Source: Lachnospiraceae bacterium
GTDB taxonomy: Bacteria; Bacillota_A; Clostridia; Lachnospirales; Lachnospiraceae
Length of the DNA stretch: 7,285 nucleotides
Assembly (NCBI GenBank): GCA_900764695.1
Contig: CAAFOY010000073.1
Span: forward strand, 1-7,285
Reading direction: 5' to 3'
The notes below the pieces were generated by a model that saw nothing but the letters and a program-made list of their open reading frames with translations, was not told the origin of the DNA and did not search any database. The translations under genes and the position numbers were made by a program. Shown here piece after piece: positions 1 to 5,496 of the stretch (positions within the stretch are counted from its first letter, which is position 1; the number at the start of each line of letters is the position of its first letter).

Positions 1-58
1 GAAGAAGTTTAGAATTTACAGATGTTCCACCATTATGTTTTTTCTTTTTTCCTTTCAC
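1..58 (-). CDS. N-terminal fragment of a probable sugar ABC transporter permease (MalF-like position)
   Basis: Only the first 19 codons are visible; the gene continues beyond the left edge. Reading leftwards from a GTG at 58-56 the protein begins MKGKKKKHNGG and continues to two leucines at the edge. The start is supported by an AGGAGGA ribosome binding site (66-72) seven bases upstream; no ATG occurs in the visible part. A short, very basic cytoplasmic leader is usual in front of the first membrane helix of MalF/UgpA-type permeases, and a permease is the normal gene after a sugar-binding protein. The assignment therefore rests on position and charge only, since no membrane segment is in view. 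It would be co-transcribed with the binding-protein gene upstream, across a 137-base gap that contains hairpins. Confidence 0.6.
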   Translation of the reverse strand, partial: MKGKKKKHNGGTSVNSKLL

Positions 59-65
59 TTCAATC

Positions 66-72
66 TCCTCCT
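66..72 (-). promoter_or_regulatory. Strong ribosome binding site that fixes a GTG start
   Basis: On the minus strand this reads AGGAGGA, seven bases before the GTG at 58-56. It is the only reason to call the otherwise tiny reading frame at the left edge a gene start. Confidence 0.75.
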
Positions 73-83
73 AATTCTTATTC

Positions 84-113
84 AAAATAGAATTTTCAAA
101 ATTTTTCTATTTT
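84..113 (-). repeat. A/T-only inverted repeat in the leader of the permease gene
   Basis: Arms AAAATAGAA (84-92) and TTCTATTTT (105-113) are perfectly complementary. The stem can extend inwards by pairing TTTT (93-96) with AAAA (98-101) if three T residues bulge. It lies between the GC-rich hairpin (122-142) and the ribosome binding site (66-72). It may shield the 5' end of a processed permease message, or it may be incidental, because inverted repeats are easily formed in such A/T-rich DNA. Confidence 0.4.
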
Positions 114-121
114 TTAATAAA

Positions 122-142
122 GGGGCAGACACTGCCTGCCCC
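122..142 (-). terminator. Intercistronic hairpin (weak or partial terminator) after the binding-protein gene
   Basis: A perfect 7-bp stem GGGGCAG/CTGCCCC with a 7-base loop lies 53 bases after the binding-protein stop codon. On the minus strand it is followed by TTTATTAAAAAATAG, a poor T-tract. A 5-bp alternative pairing (GGCAG 124-128 with CTGCC 132-136) is also possible. With a downstream gene in the same direction, the likely role is partial termination and/or protection of the binding-protein message from 3' decay. Either would let the binding protein be made in excess over the permeases, as is common for such transporters. Confidence 0.65.
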
Positions 143-195
143 ACAATGTGTTAATAATTTAATTATGATTTTATATTTATCAATCTAAAACCTTA

Positions 196-1491
196 TTACT
201 TGTTAGCTGCTTTGTACTGAGTAGCCCAGCCCTGAACGAATGCTGTCTTAACATCATCCCATGATCCGCCTGCATCATATTTGTTCATTGCTGCTACAAG
301 ACTTGCTCTCCATTCATCTACGTTTGGTGTGTAGTTAAATGCCCAGTCTACATTGTAATTTCCTGCTTCAAGTAAATCGTTAGCATTCTTTAAGAATACG
401 TTACCGCTGTCTGCTGCCTTCTTATAAGGGATTGCACCAAACTGTTCTGCCATAACTTTTGTTCCTTCTTCTGATGTTACTAACCATTTCATAAATTCAA
501 GTGTTGCCTTCTGATCTGCTTTTGAAGCCTTAGCATTAACTGCCCAACAGTTTTCTGTTCCTGAACAAAGACCTGCTTTTTCTTCACCTTCAACTCCACA
601 GTAAATTGGAATCATCTGCATATCATCGTCTGAAATTGACTTTTTCAAAGCATCATATTCCCATGTACCATTCTGGTAGAATACTGCTTCGCCCTTCTTG
701 AATTCGGCTTCAGCATCGTAACCACCTGTTGCTAAAGTATTCTTGTCATATTTGCTGTTGTTGATGTATAAATCCCAAACATTCTTAAAGTTCTCTAAAT
801 ATGTTCCCTTAATTTCTGCAGGGGCTTCCTTCCATCCGTCATCTCTTCCTTCATAGAATAAAGCCATGTTAGCTAAGTGACCTGTAAATCTCCAAGCTGA
901 AGCATCATCAAGACCTGATGATGTAAATGCATCAAATCCAAGCTTGTCTGCTCTCTTGTGGATATCTTCTGCAACTGACTTTAATGAAGCGAAATCCTTA
1001 ATGTCTGTAATTTCATATCCTGCTTTCTTAAGTAATTTCTTATTTACAATAATTCCGTAACTTTCATAACAATAACCCATTGACGCAACCTTGCCGTTTT
1101 CATCTTTTAAGTTAAATGCATCTGTACTTAATTCTTTGTAAACATCTGTATCTTTAAGATCGATGCAATAATCATCCCAAGTCTTAACTGCTGCCTGGTT
1201 ACCAACAACAAATAATGTTGGAGCTGCTGATTTACCCATCTCAGATGTTAATGTTGAATTGTAGTTTCCTGAAGCTGCTGTAACTACTTTTACTTTTACT
1301 CCATTTTCTTTTTCGTATGTCTTTGCAATTCCCTGTAAAGCTTCATCTGCTTCCGGTTTAAAGTTTAACCAGTAAACTGAACCCTTTGAATCTGAGCTTG
1401 CTTTGTCGCTCTTTGAACTGCTACCGCAACCTGCTAATAACCCTGCTACCATTGTTGCACACAATGCTACACTTAATAATTTCTTACGCAT
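196..1491 (-). CDS. Lipoprotein sugar-binding protein of an ABC transporter (family 1 solute-binding protein, maltodextrin type likely)
   Basis: This is the extracellular substrate-binding lipoprotein of a carbohydrate ABC importer (Pfam SBP_bac_1 / COG1653 type), anchored to the outer face of the membrane. From the chosen start it has 431 residues, usual for the family. Visible features are a basic N-terminus (MRKKLL), a hydrophobic core and a lipobox LAGC with the lipidated cysteine at residue 22. A Ser/Lys/Asp-rich linker of about 15 residues follows, then the mature two-lobed domain. A C-terminal-half motif YQNGTW (Trp277) resembles the G-x-W hinge/ligand segment of this family. The upstream in-frame ATG (1497) is only two bases from the AAGGAG site, so the Met at 1491 (eight-base spacing) is preferred. 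The substrate is inferred as short alpha-glucans from the neighbouring phosphorylase and GH13 glucosidase; another oligosaccharide cannot be excluded. Expression is probably controlled by the two operators at 1571-1621. Confidence 0.93.
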   Translation of the reverse strand: MRKKLLSVALCATMVAGLLAGCGSSSKSDKASSDSKGSVYWLNFKPEADEALQGIAKTYEKENGVKVKVVTAASGNYNSTLTSEMGKSAAPTLFVVGNQAAVKTWDDYCIDLKDTDVYKELSTDAFNLKDENGKVASMGYCYESYGIIVNKKLLKKAGYEITDIKDFASLKSVAEDIHKRADKLGFDAFTSSGLDDASAWRFTGHLANMALFYEGRDDGWKEAPAEIKGTYLENFKNVWDLYINNSKYDKNTLATGGYDAEAEFKKGEAVFYQNGTWEYDALKKSISDDDMQMIPIYCGVEGEEKAGLCSGTENCWAVNAKASKADQKATLEFMKWLVTSEEGTKVMAEQFGAIPYKKAADSGNVFLKNANDLLEAGNYNVDWAFNYTPNVDEWRASLVAAMNKYDAGGSWDDVKTAFVQGWATQYKAANK

Positions 1492-1499
1492 ATTCATTT

Positions 1500-1505
1500 C
1501 TCCTT
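1500..1505 (-). promoter_or_regulatory. Ribosome binding site that decides between two in-frame ATGs
   Basis: The minus strand reads AAGGAG. It is two bases from the first ATG (1497-1495) and eight bases from the second (1491-1489). The second spacing is in the normal functional range, so translation probably begins two codons inside the longest reading frame. Confidence 0.65.
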
Positions 1506-1570
1506 TTTATTTAAAATATGTATTTAGGTTATCCGTCATTTTCAAATAAATGTTGGTACTTACAATTTAT

Positions 1571-1585
1571 TTGGAAACGTTTCCT
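1571..1585. promoter_or_regulatory. LacI/CcpA-type operator 1 (perfect palindrome)
   Basis: GGAAACGTTTCC (1573-1584) is a perfect 12-bp palindrome with the central CG typical of LacI-family operators. In the frame WTGNAANCGNWWNCA it differs from the catabolite-responsive element consensus only at the last base (T instead of A). It lies just downstream of the predicted transcription start of the binding-protein gene, a position where a bound repressor would block initiation or clearance. Either CcpA or a dedicated MalR-like repressor could bind it; no such repressor gene is in the window. Confidence 0.8.
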
Positions 1586-1593
1586 ATGTCCTG

Positions 1594-1622
1594 ATAGTAG
1601 CACTTTTTGGAAACGTTTACAA
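1594..1622 (-). promoter_or_regulatory. Predicted sigma-A promoter of the binding-protein/transporter operon
   Basis: On the minus strand a -35 box TTGTAA (1622-1617) and a -10 box TACTAT (1599-1594) are separated by exactly 17 bases; each matches the consensus at four of six positions. Initiation would fall near 1586-1588, giving a leader of roughly 95 bases. Its credibility comes mostly from context: operator 2 overlaps the -35 box and operator 1 sits at the start site, a classical repression arrangement. Confidence 0.65.
1607..1621. promoter_or_regulatory. cre-like operator 2, perfect consensus, overlapping the -35 box
   Basis: TTGGAAACGTTTACA matches the published catabolite-responsive element pattern WTGNAANCGNWWNCA at every defined position. 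It shares the 12-mer TTGGAAACGTTT with operator 1; the centres are 36 bp apart. It overlaps the predicted -35 hexamer (1617-1622), so occupation should exclude RNA polymerase. CcpA with phosphorylated HPr is the family expectation; a MalR-type LacI protein is the alternative. Confidence 0.8.
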
Positions 1623-1905
1623 TACTATTTTCACCTTTTTTTCGCAATTCGGCCTTTTAGCTAATTTTCAGTTCTTTCTTTTGTGCATATTGTATAGTAT
1701 TAGTAACGTTTTTATATATTCTTTATGCATTTGAAATATATTTGTTATTTTTCTTTCTAGTGAATATGCTATTATATGAGAGTGTTTTTTTTGTTTTATT
1801 GGTATTTTTTTTGAGTTTTTTCTTGTTTTTTATAGTTTTCAGATACGATTTTAAAAGTATTTAATTCCATATATTTTAGATTTGTTTAATTCAGTTTTAA
1901 TAAAG
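1623..1905. other. Gene-free A/T-rich spacer with phased T-tracts
   Basis: I see no supported gene in these 283 bases: the few short reading frames lack ribosome binding sites. The part from 1785 to 1839 is extremely T-rich on the plus strand. The T-runs are centred near 1788, 1808, 1818, 1828 and 1837, close to the 10-bp helical repeat, which predicts intrinsic bending. A perfect TATAAT occurs on the minus strand at 1776-1771 but has no convincing -35 partner. A degenerate operator-like word (AACGTTT at 1705-1711) lies 93 bp upstream of operator 2. Confidence 0.5.
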
Positions 1906-1937
1906 AAGAAGCCACACACTTATATGTGCGACTTCTC
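1906..1937 (-). terminator. Rho-independent terminator of the phosphorylase gene
   Basis: In the leftward RNA, bases 1937-1925 pair with 1918-1906 to give a stem of about 13 bp around a six-base loop, followed by a U-rich tail (UUUAUUAAAA). Three of the pairs are G.U wobbles; in the opposite-strand RNA these same positions become A/C mismatches. The structure is therefore good only in the direction of the phosphorylase transcript. It begins about 40 bases after the phosphorylase stop codon and separates that gene from the transporter operon. Confidence 0.8.
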
Positions 1938-1977
1938 TTTTAAAGCTAAAAATTATTTATTATCTGAGCATAATATG

Positions 1978-4236
1978 CTACTGTTCCAATTTCCAAATAT
2001 CTCTATTATATTCTTCAATTGTTCTATCTGATGAGAAATATCCTGCTTTTGCAATATTTACAAGCATCTTCTTAGCCCAATCATGTCTATTTTCATAATC
2101 AGCATAGGCCTGCTCTCTTGTTTTTACATATGCATCAAAATCAGGGAATGTCATAAACCAGTCTTTTCCAATAAGTTCATTTGAAAGTCTTTCAAGACGT
2201 TCCTTGTCACCTATGGACATAAGTTCGCTTCCTGTTATAAAATCAACTGCTTCTTTAATAACCGGATTATTGTTATAGTACTTTGCAGCACAATAGCTTC
2301 CGTTAGCATATCTTTCTACAACAGTTTCACTTAAATCACCAAAAATGTAAATATTATCATCTCCAACAAGATCATGGATTTCTACATTAGCACCATCTTC
2401 AGTACCTAAAGTTACTGCTCCATTAAGCATAAATTTCATATTACCTGTGCCACTTGCTTCTTTTGATGCAAGTGAAATCTGTTCTGAAATATCGCATGCA
2501 GGAATTAACTTTTCAGCCCATGTTACATTATAGTTTTCAACCATTACAACTTTAAGATATGGACTAACCTCAGGGTCATTATTTATTAATTCCTGAAGGC
2601 AAAGTATAAGATGAATTATGTCCTGTGCAATAATGTATGCAGGAGCTGCCTTTGCTCCAAAAATTACGGTTATTGGAGTTGTTGGCTTTTTGCCTGCTTT
2701 AATTTCTAAATATTTATGAATTATATATAATGCGTTTAATTGCTGACGTTTATATTCGTGAAGTCTCTTAATTTGAATATCAAAAATAGAGTTTTCATTA
2801 ATTTCTACATTCTGTCTTTCCATTAAGGCATTCTTTAATTCTGCTTTCTTTGTGTTTTTAATACTAAGAATCTTGTTTAATACTTCCTCATTGTCTTTAT
2901 AATCCAAAAGTTTTTCTAATTCTGTTGCATCTTTCTTAAATCCATCCCCAATAAGTGATGTAATAAGCTCTGTAAGCTGTGGATTGCTATGAATAAGCCA
3001 TCTTCTAAACGTAATTCCATTAGTCTTATTATTAAACTTTTCAGGATAGATTTTATAAAAATTATTTAATTCTACATTCTTAAGAATATCTGTATGAAGT
3101 GACGCCACGCCATTAACACTTGATGAATAATGAATGTCAATGTGAGCCATGTGTACTCTTTCTTCCCTATCGATAATGTAAACTGAACCATCATCATACT
3201 TTCTTCTTACTTTATCATCTAATACTTCAATAATAGGAATAAGCTGTGGCACAGCCTTCTTAAGATATGATATAGGCCACTTCTCTAGAGCTTCTGCTAA
3301 AATTGTATGATTAGTATACGCACATGCCCTTGTTACAGCTTCAATGGCATCATCCATTTCAAGTCCTCTTTCTACCATTAAACGGATAAGTTCAGGAATA
3401 ACCATTGTTGGATGTGTATCATTAATCTGTATAACTGCATAATCAGCTAAGTCATATAACTTGCATCCTTTTTCTACTGCTTCATCAAGAATTAATTGAG
3501 CTGCACTTGATACCATAAAATACTGCTGATAAATTCTAAGAATTCTACCTGCATCATCACTGTCGTCAGGATAAAGGAATAGTGTAAGATTCTTTTCAAT
3601 ATCCTCTTTGTTAAAATTAATTCCGTCTTCTACAATATTTTCATCTACACTTTCAATATCAAATAAGTGAAGTTTATTAGTTGTGCTGTCATAACCTGTC
3701 ACATCAATATCATACATTCTTGAAGTAACATTCATATCTCTAAACTTAACTGTATATGTTACATCAGTCTTTGTAAGCCAACTTTTTTCTGTAAGCCATG
3801 GATCTGGAATTGTAGTCTGTGCATTATTCTTAAATACCTGTCTGAATAATCCGAAATGATAATTTAATCCTACTCCGTCACCATTAAGTCCTAATGTTGC
3901 AATAGAATCCAGAAAGCAAGCTGCAAGTCTTCCAAGTCCTCCGTTTCCAAGAGATGGCTCCTTTTCAAATTCTTCTATTTCACATAAATCCTTGCCATTT
4001 TTTGCAAGTTCTTCTTTTATATCATCATAAATTCCAAGATTAATAAGGTTATTAGACAAAAGCTTTCCTATTAAAAATTCTGCTGAAATATAGTATAATT
4101 TCTTCTTTGAATTTTTATGCTGTTTTCCTTCTGCCATTGTCTTTACCAAAGTAAGTAAAGCATTGTAAATTTCCTCGTTTGTACATTCTGAAATTGACTT
4201 ATTGTACTCTGATTTAATAATTTCCGAAAGATTCAT
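1978..4236 (-). CDS. glgP: Alpha-glucan (glycogen/maltodextrin) phosphorylase, GT35
   Basis: This cytoplasmic pyridoxal-phosphate enzyme releases glucose-1-phosphate from the non-reducing end of alpha-1,4-glucans with inorganic phosphate. At 752 residues it is somewhat shorter than the roughly 800-residue E. coli enzymes. It carries the glycine-rich [14 protein letters not shown] segment (from Asn98), [26 protein letters not shown], the substrate/phosphate-site stretch [13 protein letters not shown] (from Asp486) and the family signature [15 protein letters not shown]. The cofactor Schiff-base lysine in that signature is Lys601. The N-terminus is short and lacks the phosphorylation-regulated extension of animal enzymes. 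The start is firm: AGGAGG (4249-4244) lies seven bases before the ATG. The gene has its own terminator and is divergent from an AraC regulator. Next to a sugar transporter it probably acts as maltodextrin phosphorylase (malP role), but a glycogen role cannot be separated by sequence. Confidence 0.96.
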   Translation of the reverse strand: MNLSEIIKSEYNKSISECTNEEIYNALLTLVKTMAEGKQHKNSKKKLYYISAEFLIGKLLSNNLINLGIYDDIKEELAKNGKDLCEIEEFEKEPSLGNGGLGRLAACFLDSIATLGLNGDGVGLNYHFGLFRQVFKNNAQTTIPDPWLTEKSWLTKTDVTYTVKFRDMNVTSRMYDIDVTGYDSTTNKLHLFDIESVDENIVEDGINFNKEDIEKNLTLFLYPDDSDDAGRILRIYQQYFMVSSAAQLILDEAVEKGCKLYDLADYAVIQINDTHPTMVIPELIRLMVERGLEMDDAIEAVTRACAYTNHTILAEALEKWPISYLKKAVPQLIPIIEVLDDKVRRKYDDGSVYIIDREERVHMAHIDIHYSSSVNGVASLHTDILKNVELNNFYKIYPEKFNNKTNGITFRRWLIHSNPQLTELITSLIGDGFKKDATELEKLLDYKDNEEVLNKILSIKNTKKAELKNALMERQNVEINENSIFDIQIKRLHEYKRQQLNALYIIHKYLEIKAGKKPTTPITVIFGAKAAPAYIIAQDIIHLILCLQELINNDPEVSPYLKVVMVENYNVTWAEKLIPACDISEQISLASKEASGTGNMKFMLNGAVTLGTEDGANVEIHDLVGDDNIYIFGDLSETVVERYANGSYCAAKYYNNNPVIKEAVDFITGSELMSIGDKERLERLSNELIGKDWFMTFPDFDAYVKTREQAYADYENRHDWAKKMLVNIAKAGYFSSDRTIEEYNRDIWKLEQ

Positions 4237-4249
4237 TTTAATACCTCCT

Positions 4250-4354
4250 AAAAAAATGTGGTTTTATATTTGTGACTATATTATAATATTGTTGTCATTA
4301 AAAATATTGCATTATAGTTTTGTTTTTTTGCACAATACTATCTTTTTTGATTTT
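4250..4354. promoter_or_regulatory. Divergent promoter region between phosphorylase and AraC-type regulator genes
   Basis: Leftward, perfect TATAAT boxes lie at 4285-4280 and 4316-4311, both with poor -35 partners; the first would give a leader of about 37 bases. Rightward, TTGTCA (4292-4297) and TATAGT (4313-4318) are 15 bp apart, a short but possible spacing. ATATTATAATAT (4278-4289) is a perfect A/T-only palindrome that contains -10-like words on both strands. TTGTG (4270-4274) and CACAA (4331-4335) form an inverted pair around these boxes and could be regulator contacts. No cre-like site is present, so control appears different from that of the transporter promoter. Confidence 0.5.
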
Positions 4355-4360
4355 GGGAGG
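4355..4360 (+). promoter_or_regulatory. Ribosome binding site that fixes the regulator start
   Basis: GGGAGG lies six bases before the ATG at 4367-4369. The open frame extends further upstream to 4202, but that extension has no such site and would run into the start of the phosphorylase gene on the other strand. Confidence 0.8.
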
Positions 4361-4366
4361 TACTTT

Positions 4367-5248
4367 ATGGAGAAGAATCAATACGAAATTTACCACGAAA
4401 ACAAAAAACATACGCCCAATGATTTTCCTTATAATACTTATTTGTGCTCTATTCCACTAGATTTCAAATCAGTTAATCTTCACTGGCATAACGAAGTTGA
4501 ACTAATTGTAATCAAAAAAGGACAGGGGTTAGTTAATGTTAATCTTGTAACGTATACTGTTAACGCCGGTGATGTTGTTTTCGTCTTTCCGGGACAACTT
4601 CATTCTATTAGCCAAAAAGATTATAGTATTATGGAATATGAAAATATTCTTTTTAAATCAAGTCTTCTTAAATCTTCAGGCTATGATTTATGCAATGACA
4701 AGTTTATTCAACCTTTACTTTCAGGAAATCTAAATATATATCCTGTTATTAATAGTAACTTTGATTTTCACGACTCTCTCTATTCTTTAATTAACGAAAT
4801 AGATAAATTGTGTGACAAACGTCCTTATGCATATCAGCTAGCTGTTAAATCTTATCTTTTTCAGATTTTTTACCTTCTGATATCCAATTGTGGGCGAAAT
4901 GAAATTAAACCAATTAGCAAAAAAGCTCTTGAAAAAATAAAAACAATTCTTTCTTATGTTGCTGAACATTTTCAGGATAATATCTCCATAGAAGAAATTG
5001 CCGGTCATTGCTTCTATAGTAAATCATATTTTATGAAGTTCTTTAAAGAAACCATGGGGATGAGTTTTGTACAATATCTTAACGATTACAGACTCGAAGT
5101 TGCAGCAAAACTTCTTACCACAACTTCTGATGACATAATTAATATTGCAATAAATACCGGTTTTGATAATTTGTCCTATTTTAACAGGTGTTTCAAAAAG
5201 AAATACGGAATTACACCGGGTAAATATAGAAAAGATGCCAGAGATTAA
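4367..5248 (+). CDS. AraC-family transcriptional regulator with N-terminal cupin sensor
   Basis: The protein has 293 residues from the ATG chosen by its ribosome binding site; about 290 is normal for AraC regulators. The N-terminal half is a cupin-type ligand domain: HWHNEVELIVIKKGQG (from His39), then a beta-rich stretch ending in GDVVFVFPGQLHSI. The C-terminal ~100 residues hold two helix-turn-helix units. The first includes ISIEEIAGHCFYSKSYF (from Ile206); the second ends in the family signature GFDNLSYFNRCFKKKYG (from Gly265) followed by ITPGKYRK. No membrane segment or kinase-receiver domain is present, so it probably binds a sugar directly in the cytoplasm. Divergent from the phosphorylase and upstream of the GH13 gene, it is the likely local activator of one or both, responding to an alpha-glucan product. 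Its effector and direction of control are inferred. Confidence 0.94.
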   Translation: MEKNQYEIYHENKKHTPNDFPYNTYLCSIPLDFKSVNLHWHNEVELIVIKKGQGLVNVNLVTYTVNAGDVVFVFPGQLHSISQKDYSIMEYENILFKSSLLKSSGYDLCNDKFIQPLLSGNLNIYPVINSNFDFHDSLYSLINEIDKLCDKRPYAYQLAVKSYLFQIFYLLISNCGRNEIKPISKKALEKIKTILSYVAEHFQDNISIEEIAGHCFYSKSYFMKFFKETMGMSFVQYLNDYRLEVAAKLLTTTSDDIINIAINTGFDNLSYFNRCFKKKYGITPGKYRKDARD

Positions 5249-5496
5249 TTTTTAAACATTATCATAAATCTCTCCTCTAAAAGCAGTATTGTGTTATACT
5301 TTGTAAAAATTATGCAAGAATTATAGTTTTTTTTATTTTATAATAGCAGTATAATACACAAAGCAATATTTCACAATATGATTCTATAATTAAAGAATTG
5401 TGAGATTGCAAGGCATGGAATAATCCGTGTAATCAAATAATCAATACAAAAGAAAGAGTTTGCCTTAATTAATATGGCAATAACGAGGTAAAAGCA
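5249..5496 (+). promoter_or_regulatory. Regulatory gap upstream of the GH13 glucosidase gene
   Basis: There is no gene here; the length and ordered repeats suggest a promoter plus leader. A candidate promoter is TTGTAA (5301-5306) with TATAGT (5322-5327), the same 15-bp spacing as in front of the regulator gene. Both TATAGT boxes sit in the identical 11-mer ATTATAGTTTT (5320-5330 and 4311-4321). An inverted pair, TTGTGTTATACT (5289-5300) and AGTATAATACACAA (5348-5361), flanks it, complementary apart from a two-base insertion. Perfect TATAAT words also occur at 5339-5344 and 5350-5355 but without -35 partners. No convincing terminator for the regulator gene was found, so read-through into the glucosidase gene is possible. 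GAGG (5485-5488) serves as ribosome binding site, eight bases before the ATG. Confidence 0.5.
5363..5409 (+). repeat. Interrupted inverted repeat in the glucosidase gene leader
   Basis: TCACAAT (5371-5377) pairs with ATTGTGA (5397-5403). Beyond an asymmetric internal loop (ATT against one G), GCAAT (5363-5367) pairs with ATTGC (5405-5409). This gives 12 base pairs around a 19-base loop. There is no T-run after it, so it is not a terminator. It could be a two-fold symmetric protein site or a leader RNA structure. Confidence 0.45.

Noticed and set aside
1673..1732. Short minus-strand frame of 20 codons (starts MHKEYIK) as a leader peptide
   Set aside because: No ribosome binding site, no run of regulatory codons and no attenuator-like structure after it.
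1771..1776. Perfect minus-strand TATAAT as an additional promoter
   Set aside because: No acceptable -35 hexamer at 16-18 bp; such words are frequent in this A/T-rich spacer.
4202..4366. 55-residue N-terminal extension of the AraC-family regulator in the same frame
   Set aside because: It overlaps the phosphorylase start and both divergent promoters, has no ribosome binding site, and is not needed for the family length; the ATG at 4367 has GGGAGG at ideal spacing.
5240..5273. AGAGATT/AATCTCT inverted repeat over the regulator stop codon as a terminator
   Set aside because: The stem is only 7 bp with a 20-base loop and is followed by CCTCTAAAAG rather than a T-run.
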